This document shows, piece after piece, positions 37,169 through 46,125 of a stretch of 58,323 bases of DNA. Under the pieces are notes generated by a model, which was not told where the DNA came from, made no database searches, and saw only the letters and a program-made list of their open reading frames with translations. The position numbers were made by a program, and so were the translations under genes. Every line of letters starts with the position of its first letter. Within the stretch, counting starts at the first letter, position 1. Source of the DNA: Mycobacterium arosiense ATCC BAA-1401 = DSM 45069 (GTDB lineage: Bacteria > Actinomycetota > Actinomycetes > Mycobacteriales > Mycobacteriaceae); contig NZ_MVHG01000025.1 of assembly GCF_002086125.1 (NCBI RefSeq), forward strand, positions 1 to 58,323. The letters are read 5' to 3'.

Positions 37169-38641
37169 TCAGTTTATGCACTCGGGCTTGTCGGAGCCGG
37201 CGGTCAGGATCGGCGACGGCGCCGGGACCTTGGGGTCGGCCGCCACCGCGCCGGCGGTGGACACCTTCGCGGGCATGATCGTCGCGTCGCCTGACAGGCC
37301 CGAACCCGGGCCGCTGTAGTCGTTGGCCAGCACCACCCGCACCGCGCCCGGCGCCAGCGAGGTGTCGGCCACCACGGGCAGCCCGCCGAGTTCCTTGGCG
37401 ACCTCCTTGGCCCCCAGGTCGTCGCTCTTGGCGGCGCGCACCTGGCTGGTCTTGACGTGCCCGCCATCGTTGTTGCCCACCGTGCCAGGGGCAAAACCCT
37501 TGGCGCTCAACACGTCTGACACCGCCGCGGCCAACCCGTTGATGTCGGTGTCATTGACGACGCTGGCGGTGGTCTTGGCCGGGGTGTAGGCGATCTCCTC
37601 GGTCTTGCCCTGCTCCTGCTCGTGCAGCAGGCCACCGACCCAGTCGGCGACCTGATGCGGGTCCAGCCGCACCACGCTCTGCATGCCGTCATCGCTCCAG
37701 CCGGCGCCGTCGAGCACCGGGATGGTGGCGAAGGCGACGTTGCCGCCGGCCAGCTTTTGCATCTGCTGCACGAAATCCATGACGTCCCAACCGGCGGAGA
37801 TCACCACCGAGCGTTGGACGGCGGCCTCCAGCCGCTTGACCGTGGTGGGGCTGGACAGCGTCTGACCGGAGATGACCCGGTGGGCCAGCGATGCCATCAC
37901 CACCTGCTGGCGCACCACCCGGTCCAGGTCGCCGCGCGGCAGCTCGTGGCGCTGACGTACGAAGCTGAGCGCTTCGGGGCCGCTGAGCCGCTGCGGGCCG
38001 GCGGGGAAGTCGGCGCCCGAAAGCGGTTCGAAGACCGGCTCTTTGAGGCAGACGTCGACGCCGCCGAGGGCGTCGGTGATCAGTGCGAAGCCCAGCAGGC
38101 CGATTTCGGCGTAGTGGTCGACGGTGACGCCGGTGAGGTCGGCGACGGTCTTGATCAGGGCTTCGCGGCCGGCCTCGGTGCCCTGGGCGGCCGCGTCGGT
38201 GGCGGAGTCGCCGGCCCTGACCAGCTCGGCTCGCTTGGCCTCCCGGGTCTGGCCGTAGACGCCGTTGATCTTGGTCTTGCCCAGCCCCGGGGCCGCGACG
38301 TAGGAGTCGCGCGGGATCGAAATGGCGGTGGCCGACTTCCCGTTGTTGGGGATGCGGATCAAGATGATGGTATCGGTGTTGGTGGCTTCCTCGTCGCCGG
38401 CCCGCAGCGTCTCCAATTCCTCCTGCGACAACGGGTTGCCGTGCGCGTCGGTGCGGCTGTCCATGCCGACCAGCAGGATGTCGATCGCGCCGTCGTCGCC
38501 GCCCTTGCCCAGCGAGGGTGCCGACATGTGAAAGATGCCGTCTTCGAAGGACCGGACGTTGCTCCACGCGATCCCGGTGCCGACGACGACCGCGAGCGTC
38601 AGCGCGGTGGCAATCACACGAACCACACGTTGCACAGGCAT
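37169..38641 (-). CDS. lcp1: LytR-CpsA-Psr ligase Lcp1
   Basis: 490-residue membrane-anchored LCP protein (Rv3267-like) that attaches arabinogalactan to peptidoglycan. One N-terminal helix (VIATALTLAVVVGTGIAW), LCP domain about 50-270 with ILLVGMDSRTD, TDTIILIRIP, ISIPRDSYV and FVRQRHELPRGDLDRVVRQQ (the Arg/Asp pyrophosphate site), then a LytR_C domain at about 385-460. Divergent from rmlD-wbbL, which build the linker rhamnose onto which galactan is added; the context fits well. Confidence 0.92.
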   Translation of the reverse strand: MPVQRVVRVIATALTLAVVVGTGIAWSNVRSFEDGIFHMSAPSLGKGGDDGAIDILLVGMDSRTDAHGNPLSQEELETLRAGDEEATNTDTIILIRIPNNGKSATAISIPRDSYVAAPGLGKTKINGVYGQTREAKRAELVRAGDSATDAAAQGTEAGREALIKTVADLTGVTVDHYAEIGLLGFALITDALGGVDVCLKEPVFEPLSGADFPAGPQRLSGPEALSFVRQRHELPRGDLDRVVRQQVVMASLAHRVISGQTLSSPTTVKRLEAAVQRSVVISAGWDVMDFVQQMQKLAGGNVAFATIPVLDGAGWSDDGMQSVVRLDPHQVADWVGGLLHEQEQGKTEEIAYTPAKTTASVVNDTDINGLAAAVSDVLSAKGFAPGTVGNNDGGHVKTSQVRAAKSDDLGAKEVAKELGGLPVVADTSLAPGAVRVVLANDYSGPGSGLSGDATIMPAKVSTAGAVAADPKVPAPSPILTAGSDKPECIN

Positions 38642-38647
38642 CCCACT

Positions 38648-38653
38648 ACATTA
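38648..38653 (-). promoter_or_regulatory. Putative -10 box for leaderless lcp1
   Basis: TAATGT on the minus strand ends 7 nt before the lcp1 ATG. Confidence 0.45.
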
Positions 38654-38726
38654 CTTGCGACACAGGAGCTTCATGGTTAGCCGGCGCCCGCGTGCCCGGC
38701 CTTCGGCCCGGCTTTTCGTGCCATGC

Positions 38727-38732
38727 CAAACT
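38727..38732 (+). promoter_or_regulatory. Putative -10 box for rmlD
   Basis: CAAACT ends 7 nt before the rmlD ATG. It keeps the A at position 2 and T at position 6 of the mycobacterial -10; preceded by TG two bases away. Confidence 0.3.
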
Positions 38733-38738
38733 CGAACC

Positions 38739-39656
38739 ATGTCAGCCAGGATCGTGATCGCCGGCGCCGGTGGGCAGCTGGGCGGCTATTTGACCTCGTT
38801 GGCGGCGAGTCAGGGCCGCGACGTGCTGGCGCTGACGTCGGCCCAGTGGGACATCACCGATCCCGGCGCGGCCGAGCGGATCGTGCAGCGCGGCGACGTC
38901 GTCATCAACTGCGCGGCCTACACCAACGTTGACGGGGCCGAGAGCGACGAGGCGCGGGCGTTCGCTATCAACGAAACCGGCCCCGGGCACATCGCGGCGG
39001 CTTGCGCGAAGGCGGGCGCCCGGTTGATCCACGTCTCCACCGACTACGTGTTCAACGGGGACTTCGGCGGTGCTGCGCCCCGGCCGTACGAGCCCACCGA
39101 TCGGACCGCGCCGCAGGGCGTCTACGCCCGCAGCAAGCTGGCGGGAGAGCGGGCCGTGCTCGCCGCGCTGCCCGAGGCCGTGGTTGTCCGCACCGCCTGG
39201 GTCTACACCGGCGGCACCGGCAAGGACTTCGTCGCGGTCATGCGTCGGCTGGCCGCCGGGGACGGCCCGGTCGATGTGGTCGGCGACCAGACCGGCTCGC
39301 CGACCTACGTCGGAGACCTGGCCGCCGCGCTGTTGCAGATCGTCGACTCTTCGGTGCCGGGTCCGATCCTGCACGCCGCCAACGAGGGCGCCTGCTCACG
39401 GTTCGAGCAGGCCCGCGCGGTCTTCGAGGAATGCGGCGCCGACCCGACGCGGGTGCGACCGGTCACCACCGCACAAGTCCCGAGGCCGGCCCCCCGGCCC
39501 GCCTACACCGCGCTGGGCAGCGGTCAATCCGTCGCGGCGGGCCTGCGGCCGCTGCGGCCCTGGCGCGCCGCGCTTACCGCGGCGCTGGCCGCCTCTGGAA
39601 CCAACGCAGCTGGCGATGTCGCGGCCGATCGACCGTTACCCTCTACGCGTGACTGA
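38739..39656 (+). CDS. rmlD: dTDP-4-dehydrorhamnose reductase
   Basis: 305-residue short-chain reductase making dTDP-L-rhamnose, the sugar of the arabinogalactan linker. NADPH loop IVIAGAGGQLGGYL, VINCAAYTNVDGAE, STDYVFNGDFGG and the YARSK catalytic Tyr-Lys are visible; WVYTGGTGKDFVAVM is conserved. The ATG at 38739 fits the family; the longer frame upstream lies in the lcp1 promoter. 3' end overlaps wbbL by 8 bp. Confidence 0.95.
   Translation: MSARIVIAGAGGQLGGYLTSLAASQGRDVLALTSAQWDITDPGAAERIVQRGDVVINCAAYTNVDGAESDEARAFAINETGPGHIAAACAKAGARLIHVSTDYVFNGDFGGAAPRPYEPTDRTAPQGVYARSKLAGERAVLAALPEAVVVRTAWVYTGGTGKDFVAVMRRLAAGDGPVDVVGDQTGSPTYVGDLAAALLQIVDSSVPGPILHAANEGACSRFEQARAVFEECGADPTRVRPVTTAQVPRPAPRPAYTALGSGQSVAAGLRPLRPWRAALTAALAASGTNAAGDVAADRPLPSTRD
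39637..39642 (+). promoter_or_regulatory. Putative internal -10 box for wbbL
   Basis: TACCCT ends 7 nt before the wbbL GTG, inside the end of rmlD. It could give a leaderless wbbL transcript in addition to readthrough. Confidence 0.35.
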
Positions 39657-40539
39657 CGTCCTGCCGGTCGTGACGGTGACCTATTCACCGGGCCCGCACC
39701 TGGAGCGCTTCCTGGCCTCGCTGTCGCTGGCCACCGAGCGCGAAGTGTGCGTGCTGCTGGCCGACAACGGCTCCACCGACGGCACCCCGCAGGCGGCCGT
39801 CGAGCGCTACCCCAACGTGCGGCTGTTCTACACCGGCGCCAACCTCGGCTACGGAACCGCGGTGAATCGCGCCGTCGCACAACTGGATCGCGACGGCGAG
39901 TGGGTGATCGTCGCCAACCCCGACGTGCAATGGGGCCCGGGCAGCATCGACGCGTTGCTCGACGCCGCGTCGCGCTGGCCGCGCGCCGGCGCGCTGGGCC
40001 CGCTGGTCCGCGATCCCGACGGGTCGGTGTACCCGTCGGCGCGGCACCTGCCCAGCCTGGTCCGCGGCGGCATGCACGCCGTCGTCGGGCCCTTCTGGAA
40101 GGGCAATCCGTGGTCGGCGGCCTACCGCCAGGAGCGCCTGGAGCCCACCGAGCGGCCGGTGGGCTGGCTGTCGGGGTCGTGCCTGCTGGTGCGCCGGTCG
40201 GCGTTCGGTCAGATCGGCGGGTTCGACGAGCGTTACTTCATGTACATGGAGGACGTCGACCTGGGCGACCGGCTCGGCAAGGCCGGCTGGCTTTCCGTCT
40301 ACGTGCCGTCAGCCGAGGTGCTGCACCACAAGGGCCACTCCACCGGCGGGGATCCCGCCAACCACCTGGCCGCCCACCACAAGAGCACGTATACGTTCCT
40401 GGCCGACCGGCATTCCGGTTGGTCGCGCGCTCCGCTGCGCTGGACGCTGCGCGTGTCGCTGGCGGTGCGCTCCCGCCTGATGGTGCGCAACGCGCAGCGC
40501 AAGGCCGGGCGGCAGAAACTCCTGGAAGGGCGACGCTGA
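39649..40539 (+). CDS. wbbL: Rhamnosyltransferase WbbL (linker unit, GT2)
   Basis: 296-residue GT2 enzyme that adds rhamnose to GlcNAc-PP-decaprenyl, an essential step in the arabinogalactan linker. Seen: VVTVTYSPGPHLERFLASLS, LLADNGSTDGTPQAAV, ANPDVQWGPGSI (metal-binding Asp), GWLSGSCLLVRRSAF and FDERYFMYMEDVDLGDRL (catalytic-base ED region). GTG at 39649; homologues of shorter annotation begin a few residues later. The next gene starts 1 bp after its stop. Confidence 0.93.
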   Translation: MTDVLPVVTVTYSPGPHLERFLASLSLATEREVCVLLADNGSTDGTPQAAVERYPNVRLFYTGANLGYGTAVNRAVAQLDRDGEWVIVANPDVQWGPGSIDALLDAASRWPRAGALGPLVRDPDGSVYPSARHLPSLVRGGMHAVVGPFWKGNPWSAAYRQERLEPTERPVGWLSGSCLLVRRSAFGQIGGFDERYFMYMEDVDLGDRLGKAGWLSVYVPSAEVLHHKGHSTGGDPANHLAAHHKSTYTFLADRHSGWSRAPLRWTLRVSLAVRSRLMVRNAQRKAGRQKLLEGRR

Positions 40540-40540
40540 G

Positions 40541-41629
40541 ATGGCAGATCTGGTGGGCGGTCCGCAAGTCGATGTGGTGATCCTGGTCGGGGGCAAGGGC
40601 ACCCGGCTGCGGCCGCTGACGTTGTCGGCGCCCAAGCCGATGCTGCCCACCGCCGGGCTGCCGTTCCTGACGCATCTGCTGTCGCGGGTCGCCGCGGCGG
40701 GCATCGAGCACGTCATCCTGAGCACGTCGTATCAGGCGGCGGTGTTCGAGGCGGAGTTCGGCGACGGCTCCAAGCTGGGCCTGCAGATCGAGTACGTCAC
40801 CGAGGAGCGGCCGCTGGGCACCGGCGGCGGAATCGCCAACGTCGCAGGGCATCTGCGGCACGACACCGTGATGGTGTTCAACGGCGACGTGCTCTCCGGA
40901 GCCGACCTGGGCCAGATGCTCGACTTCCACTCCACGCAGGGCTCCGACGTCACGCTGCACCTGGTCCGGGTCGGCGACCCGCGGGCGTTCGGCTGCGTGA
41001 CCACCGAGGAAGGCCGGGTAACCGCGTTCTTGGAGAAGACCCAGGATCCGCCGACCGACCAGATCAACGCCGGGTGCTACGTGTTTTCGCGGCCGGTGAT
41101 CGACCGGATCCCGCGCGGGCGCGAGGTGTCGGTGGAACGCGAGGTGTTTCCCGCGCTGCTGTCCGATCCCGGCGTCAAGGTCTGCGGCTACGTCGACGCC
41201 AGCTACTGGCGCGACATGGGCACCCCGGAGGACTTCGTCCGCGGCTCGGCGGATCTGGTGCGCGGCATCGCGCCGTCGCCGGCCCTGCAGGGCCATCGCG
41301 GCGAGCAGCTGGTGCACGACGGCGCGGCGGTGTCACCGGGCGCGGTGCTGATCGGCGGGACGGTCGTCGGGCGCGGCGCCGAGATCGGCCCGGGTGTGCG
41401 ACTGGACGGCGCGGTGATCTTCGATGGGGTCAAGGTCGAGGCGGGCAGCGTGATCGAGCGCTCGATCATCGGCTTCGGCGCGCGCATCGGCCCGCGGGCG
41501 CTGATCCGCGACGGGGTGATCGGCGACGGCGCCGATATCGGGGCGCGCTGCGAGCTGTTGCGTGGCGCCCGGGTGTGGCCGGGAGTGTCGATTCCCGACG
41601 GCGGGATCCGCTACTCGTCGGACGTCTAG
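40541..41629 (+). CDS. manB: Mannose-1-phosphate guanylyltransferase (Rv3264c-like)
   Basis: 362-residue nucleotidyltransferase that makes GDP-mannose for PIMs, LM/LAM and glycoproteins. The signature VVILVGGKGTRLRPLTLSAP is followed by KPMLPTAGLPF, FNGDVLSGADL (metal Asp) and VSVEREVFPALL; the C-terminal third is a left-handed beta-helix of hexapeptide repeats. Symbol follows the M. tuberculosis name for Rv3264c (also called RmlA2 or a GMPP/ManC). Cotranscribed with wbbL. A palindromic repeat follows. Confidence 0.9.
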   Translation: MADLVGGPQVDVVILVGGKGTRLRPLTLSAPKPMLPTAGLPFLTHLLSRVAAAGIEHVILSTSYQAAVFEAEFGDGSKLGLQIEYVTEERPLGTGGGIANVAGHLRHDTVMVFNGDVLSGADLGQMLDFHSTQGSDVTLHLVRVGDPRAFGCVTTEEGRVTAFLEKTQDPPTDQINAGCYVFSRPVIDRIPRGREVSVEREVFPALLSDPGVKVCGYVDASYWRDMGTPEDFVRGSADLVRGIAPSPALQGHRGEQLVHDGAAVSPGAVLIGGTVVGRGAEIGPGVRLDGAVIFDGVKVEAGSVIERSIIGFGARIGPRALIRDGVIGDGADIGARCELLRGARVWPGVSIPDGGIRYSSDV

Positions 41630-41658
41630 CGGCCCGGCGCGCGTGGCTCGGGCGTAGC

Positions 41659-41719
41659 ACCGAGATCGACGTTAGCGCGCGATCTACTCGAACTTTCGCG
41701 CGCTGGCGTCGATCTCGGT
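41659..41719. repeat. Long palindrome, left copy of a 60-bp direct repeat
   Basis: Arms of 23 bp (ACCGAGATCGACGTTAGCGC... at 41659-41681 and 41697-41719) pair with two mismatches around a 15-nt AT-rich loop. Positions 41663-41722 recur at 42595-42654 with one difference in 60 bases, same orientation, on the far side of the DUF559-type gene. Confidence 0.9.
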
Positions 41720-41752
41720 GAGGTGTCGGTGGTCTCGTCCACCATCTCGGCC

Positions 41753-42607
41753 ATGGGCAAGGTGTTTATCGGCAGCGAAGCGGTCGCCGCGGCAATGCTG
41801 ACCGACTACCAACTACGCCGGTGGCATAGGCCGATCTTCCGTGACGTGTACGTGCCGAAACGCCATGAACCAACACTGGACGAACGCATTTATGGTGCCT
41901 GGTTGTGGTCGCGCCGAAGGGCGGTGATTTCAGGCGTCGCGGCTTCCGCGCTGCATGGTGCGCGGTGGGTCGATACGAGCGCGGCCATCGAGTTGGTCGC
42001 CCGAAGTGCCCGCCCCCAGGCAGGACTCATCGTCCGCAACGAAGTACTCGGGGCCGACGAAATGACCACGATCAGGCGGCTACCCGTGACCTCGGTTGCC
42101 CGCACCGCTTTTGACCTCGGCCGCCACCTACCGTGCGGTCTCGCCCTGGCCCGTCTCGACGCGCTGATGCATGCCGCGCCGTTCTCTTTCGAAGACGTTG
42201 CCGTACTCGCTAAGCGCCACCGCGGCGCTCGTGGCCTGCGTCGGCTACGCGAGGTGTTGCCGCTGGTGGACGGGGGCGCGGCTTCGCCGAAGGAAAGCTG
42301 GCTACGGTTGCTTCTCATCGAAGCCGGCTTCCCGAAGCCGGCGACCCAGATTCCGGTGAACGACGGCTGGCGGACACTGAGTTTGCTCGATATGGGCTGG
42401 GAGGAGTTCATGGTCGCGGTCGAGTACGACGGCGACCAACATCGCACCGATCGAAAGCAATTCGTCAAGGACATCAATCGATTGGCGAGACTGACCGACA
42501 TGGGCTGGATCGTGATCCGCGTCGTCGCCGAACATCGACCCGAAGAGATCGTCGAACGTACGCGCCGGGCACTCATGCGCCGCGGCTATCGCCCAGATCG
42601 ACGTTAG
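41753..42607 (+). CDS. DUF559/PD-(D/E)XK-like protein with AbiEi-type N-terminal part
   Basis: 284-residue member of a large actinobacterial family. The N-terminal part (FIGSEAVAAAMLTDYQLRRW, then FRDVYVP and AVISGVAASALHGARW) resembles AbiEi-type antitoxin helix-turn-helix and linker regions; the C-terminal ~100 residues (KESWLRLLLIEAGFP, MVAVEYDGDQHRTDRKQF, GWIVIRVVAE) look like a Vsr/DUF559 nuclease core with E-x-D-G-x-x-H. ATG at 41753 follows homologues; a GTG at 41723 is possible. Its stop codon is within the right palindromic repeat. No partner toxin is adjacent. Not present here in M. tuberculosis. Confidence 0.75.
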   Translation: MGKVFIGSEAVAAAMLTDYQLRRWHRPIFRDVYVPKRHEPTLDERIYGAWLWSRRRAVISGVAASALHGARWVDTSAAIELVARSARPQAGLIVRNEVLGADEMTTIRRLPVTSVARTAFDLGRHLPCGLALARLDALMHAAPFSFEDVAVLAKRHRGARGLRRLREVLPLVDGGAASPKESWLRLLLIEAGFPKPATQIPVNDGWRTLSLLDMGWEEFMVAVEYDGDQHRTDRKQFVKDINRLARLTDMGWIVIRVVAEHRPEEIVERTRRALMRRGYRPDRR

Positions 42608-42654
42608 CGCGCGATCTACTCGAACTTTCCCGCGCTGGCGTCGATCTCGGTGAG
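42595..42654. repeat. Long palindrome, right copy of the 60-bp direct repeat
   Basis: 59 of 60 bases match 41663-41722. Arms AGATCGACGTTAGCGCG and CGCGCTGGCGTCGATCT pair around the same loop. It holds the stop codon of the DUF559-type gene and ends one base before the stop of the convergent NUDIX gene, so it might also end both transcripts. Confidence 0.9.
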
Positions 42655-43194
42655 CTATCGCGCTCGCATGGCCTGGGCGACCAGATAGGCCAGCGCGTGA
42701 TCCGTTCCGTCCGGCAGGGCGTCGACGGGCCACCACCGCAGGTCGTCGGACTCGTCGCTGATCGCGATCCGCGCCCCGGCGGGCGCGTGGGCGACGAATT
42801 GCAGATCCAGATGGCGGGTCGGCACGCCCAGCGAGCAGACCACCGGATGCACGTGCACCGCGGCCAGCCGGGGCGGCATGCGCAGCCCGTCGATCCCGGA
42901 CTCCTCGGTGGCCTCGCGCAGCGCCGCGGCGACGATGTCGGCGTCGTCGTCGTCGCAGTGACCGCCCAGCTGCACCCACCGGCCCAGGCGGCGATGCAGG
43001 GTCAGCAGCACCCGGTCGCCGGAGTGGTCGAGCACCAGCGCCGAGGCGGTGAGGTGGCCGGGCACGCACTCGCGATTGCAGGCATCGCTGCGGGCTTGTA
43101 CGAAGGCCAGCACGGCGTCCCGCAGCGAATCCTGGGCCGCGTCGGGGGGTTCCCAGCCGGACAGCATCGCGACCGCCGACTCGCGAACGCTCAT
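42655..43194 (-). CDS. NUDIX hydrolase
   Basis: 179-residue NUDIX protein. The Nudix box is LGGHCDDDDADIVAAALREA continuing TEESGI, with REATEESG intact and the first Glu position taken by Asp. ALVLDHSGDRVLLTLHRRLG precedes it. Such enzymes hydrolyse nucleoside diphosphates linked to another group; substrate unknown. ATG at 43194 overlaps the mamA stop (ATGA), so it is coupled to the DNA methyltransferase. Convergent with the DUF559-type gene. Confidence 0.87.
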   Translation of the reverse strand: MSVRESAVAMLSGWEPPDAAQDSLRDAVLAFVQARSDACNRECVPGHLTASALVLDHSGDRVLLTLHRRLGRWVQLGGHCDDDDADIVAAALREATEESGIDGLRMPPRLAAVHVHPVVCSLGVPTRHLDLQFVAHAPAGARIAISDESDDLRWWPVDALPDGTDHALAYLVAQAMRAR

Positions 43195-44765
43195 CGCGAC
43201 CCCCGCCGGTTGCGCCGATCCCGCAACGACGCCCACGCCGCGCGGCAGTCGGCCACCACCTCGCCCGGCAGTCCCAGGCCGTCGATCAGCACGTGCCGAT
43301 CGACGATGTCGAGCGCCTTGTCGATCTCGTTGGCCTTCAGCAACAGGTCCACGTCGCCGGCGAGCCCGGCATCGGCGAGCGCCGCCGGGGGAACGGGCAG
43401 CTGCTCGGCCTCGCGGGGCTCCAGTTCCAAGACGCCCCCGCCATAGCTGCGGCCGAGGATCTCGGCGAAGGCGAACGTCACGCTGTTGTGGAACACCGCG
43501 GCCAGCGCGGCCGGGTCGACATCGGCGGTCACGCGCACCCGGTGCACGGTGTCGGTGCTGGTGGCCGCGGCGGCGTTGACGGTCAGCCGCGGCGCCTTGT
43601 GGACCTGGCGCAGCAGGAACAGGTCGGGCCGCCACAGCGACGGTGTGCGCCACCACGGCTTGCGGATCGAGCACTTGTAGCCGCGGTGCACCCCGGCGGC
43701 CTCGCCGGCGCGGATGTGGGCGCTCAGCGCGGCGTCGGCCGGCTCGCGCGGCGCGTTGAGCAGCCAGCTGCGGTACCCGGCGGCGACATCGCTTGTCCGG
43801 CAATCGGTGTCGTAGATCAGCCCGGACAGCTGGGCGCTGCGCGAGACGAGGGGGACGCAGTGCGGCCGCAACCCCAGCTCCCCGGCGCGGGCGTCGGTGA
43901 ACGTGAAGAAGGCGTTGCGCCCGGTCACGATGCCGACGTCCACCTCGGCGACCGCGCCGAGCCTCGGCAGGGTGCCGGAACCCTTCAGCGCGCGCAACAG
44001 CCCGATGGCGCCGGGGTCCAAGAAGTACTTGGTCCACTTCTCGTTTTCGTGCAGCAGCGCGGGTGCAAATTCGCCGTTCAGGTCCGCCCGCGCCAGCGCG
44101 TCGACGTCTGGCAGGTGCACGGTGCGGATGCGGGCGGGACCGCTGCCCGCCACACCGCAGAACAGCACGACCTCCTGCAGGATGCCGTCGAAGACCAGGC
44201 GCTCGAAGGTCAGCAGGGTGATCTCGCGGAATCGGCTCAGCAAAAACTCGCGCAACTGTGCGGCGTAGGTGACCTGGAGCAGCTCGGCCGGCAGCACCAA
44301 TCCCACCCGTCCGCCGTCGCGGACCAGCACGGTGCTCGCCACCACGAACGGAACCCAGGCGTTGGTCAGCCGGGTGGGGCGCAGGCCCTCGCGCCGCATC
44401 ATCTCCAGCGCCGGATCACGCTGCGGCGCGGGCCAGTTGCCGAATCGGATGTAGGGCGGATTGCCGGCGACGCCGTCCCAGCCGCCGCGCTCGGCGGTGG
44501 CCAGCCAGCCGAACAGGCTCGCGTTGTCGACGGGCGCGAACCGGCGCGATTTGGCCGCCTCGCTCGCGATCAGCTCGACGCCGCGGACCCGGCCGCTCAG
44601 GCCGGCCAGCTCGCGCAGGATGGCGCCGTCGCCGCAGGAGGGTTCGACGATCCTGGGCCCGGCCCCGCGGACCCAGCCGGCCAGGAAGCGGGCCACCGGG
44701 GCCGGGGTGTAGTAGCCGCCGCGGAGCTTGTCGGCCGTGGCCGCCGCCTTGCCCGCGAACGTCAT
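43191..44765 (-). CDS. mamA: N6-adenine DNA methyltransferase MamA
   Basis: 524-residue amino-methyltransferase (Rv3263-like). SAM motif I is IVEPSCGDGAIL (about 39-50), catalytic motif IV NPPYIRFGN (102-110), with a target-recognition region in the C-terminal half (TGRNAFFTFT and later). In M. tuberculosis MamA methylates the A of CTGGAG and changes promoter activity. No restriction gene is adjacent, so it is an orphan methylase; a NUDIX gene overlaps its 3' end. Slightly shorter than M. tuberculosis MamA (553 residues), perhaps a shorter N-terminus. Confidence 0.88.
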   Translation of the reverse strand: MTFAGKAAATADKLRGGYYTPAPVARFLAGWVRGAGPRIVEPSCGDGAILRELAGLSGRVRGVELIASEAAKSRRFAPVDNASLFGWLATAERGGWDGVAGNPPYIRFGNWPAPQRDPALEMMRREGLRPTRLTNAWVPFVVASTVLVRDGGRVGLVLPAELLQVTYAAQLREFLLSRFREITLLTFERLVFDGILQEVVLFCGVAGSGPARIRTVHLPDVDALARADLNGEFAPALLHENEKWTKYFLDPGAIGLLRALKGSGTLPRLGAVAEVDVGIVTGRNAFFTFTDARAGELGLRPHCVPLVSRSAQLSGLIYDTDCRTSDVAAGYRSWLLNAPREPADAALSAHIRAGEAAGVHRGYKCSIRKPWWRTPSLWRPDLFLLRQVHKAPRLTVNAAAATSTDTVHRVRVTADVDPAALAAVFHNSVTFAFAEILGRSYGGGVLELEPREAEQLPVPPAALADAGLAGDVDLLLKANEIDKALDIVDRHVLIDGLGLPGEVVADCRAAWASLRDRRNRRGSR

Positions 44766-44775
44766 GGGCTCAGTA

Positions 44776-46125
44776 TCACTTGCGGATCAGCAGATCATCG
44801 GCGTCCGCCGGATCGCGCTGCCCGGCCGGTTCGGCGGCATAGCCGATGGCGATGGCGCCCAGCGGCTCCCAGTCGGCGGGCAGCCCGAGCTCGGCGCGCA
44901 CCAGGTCGGCGGCGAAGATCGTCGAGCCGATCCAGCAGCTGCCTACCCCGCGCACCGCCAGCGCGACCAGCAGGGCCTGCACCGCCGCGCCGACCGCCAC
45001 GGTGAACATGGTGTGCTCGGCGTCGGTGCGCCCGGCGTCGGGATAGGAGTGGGCGCCGTCGGGCACCAGGAACGGGATGACGACTTCGGGCGCGTCGTAG
45101 AGGATCCGGCCGCGCGCCACCCGGCGATCGATCGCATCGGCGGGCCGGCCGTCACCGGCGAGGTCGGCGCGCCACTTGTCCTTCATGCGGTCCAGCAGCC
45201 GGGTCCGGGTGGCCGGGGTCCGCAGCCAGACGAACCGCACGGGGCGGGTGTGGTGGGGCGCCGGCGCGGTGAGCGCCTCGGCGACGGCGGCCTCCAGCAG
45301 CTCCGCCGGCACCGGCTCGGCGCTGAACCGCCGCACCGAGCGGCGCAGCAGCTGCGCCTCGCGCCGGCCCGCCTCGAGGGCCTCGGCGGTGCCGAGCCAG
45401 AACAGGTCCTCGGTGCCCGGCCGCAACAATTGCCGCGCCGTCGAGCCGTCGTCGGTCACGGACAGGCCGCGCACCACCGCCACCGGCATCGCGGTCAGTT
45501 TGCCCTTGACCAGATCGGCGGCCGCCGCGATCTCGTCGGCGATCGCCACCTCGGTGACCAACAGCTCGTTGCCGTGCTGGTCGACGGCCCCCGAATAACC
45601 GTGCAGCACAGCCAGACCCGCCGAGCCCACGGCCGCGTCGGTCTGACCCTTGCGCCAGGCGCGCCCCATCGTGTCGGTGATGACGACGGCGACATCGACC
45701 CCGAGCCGCTCGCGCAGTGCGGCCCGCAGCGCGGCCGCGCTGCCGTCGGGGTCGACGGGCAGCAGCGCCAGTTCGTCGCGCCCCACGTTGGATCCGTCCA
45801 CGCCCGCGGCGGCCTGCACCAGGCCGATCCGGTTCTCGGTGATCAGGGTTCGGCCCTTGCGGGCCAGCACCCGGACGGCTTCGTCGTCGACCAGCTTGCG
45901 CCGCAGTCGGTCGCGCTCCTCGGGATCGCGCGGCGCCGGCACCAGCCGGCCCTCGCATTTGGACACCGCCTTGCTGGTGACCACCACGACGTCGCCGTCG
46001 CGCAGCCACGGCGCGGCCGCGGCGAGGGCCGCGCCCAGATCGTCGCCGGGCCGGAATTCGGGCAGCCCGGCCACGGGCAGGATTTCGATCGCGGCGGCGG
46101 CGCCGTGCTCGCCGGCGCGCGTCAC
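44776..46125 (-). CDS. fbiB: Coenzyme F420:L-glutamate ligase / FMN reductase FbiB
   Basis: 449-residue bifunctional enzyme. N-terminal CofE-like ligase (about 1-245: [39 protein letters not shown]) adds the glutamate tail of F420; C-terminal nitroreductase-like domain (about 250-449: [34 protein letters not shown]) binds FMN and reduces dehydro-F420. GTG overlaps the fbiA stop (GTGA). Full length compared with M. tuberculosis FbiB (448). F420 is needed to activate nitroimidazole prodrugs, so this gene is of clinical interest. Confidence 0.94.
   Translation of the reverse strand: MTRAGEHGAAAAIEILPVAGLPEFRPGDDLGAALAAAAPWLRDGDVVVVTSKAVSKCEGRLVPAPRDPEERDRLRRKLVDDEAVRVLARKGRTLITENRIGLVQAAAGVDGSNVGRDELALLPVDPDGSAAALRAALRERLGVDVAVVITDTMGRAWRKGQTDAAVGSAGLAVLHGYSGAVDQHGNELLVTEVAIADEIAAAADLVKGKLTAMPVAVVRGLSVTDDGSTARQLLRPGTEDLFWLGTAEALEAGRREAQLLRRSVRRFSAEPVPAELLEAAVAEALTAPAPHHTRPVRFVWLRTPATRTRLLDRMKDKWRADLAGDGRPADAIDRRVARGRILYDAPEVVIPFLVPDGAHSYPDAGRTDAEHTMFTVAVGAAVQALLVALAVRGVGSCWIGSTIFAADLVRAELGLPADWEPLGAIAIGYAAEPAGQRDPADADDLLIRK

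Noticed and set aside
38690..38720. GC hairpin followed by TTTT between lcp1 and rmlD
   Set aside because: Lies between divergent genes where a terminator has no clear role, and the stem has mismatches.
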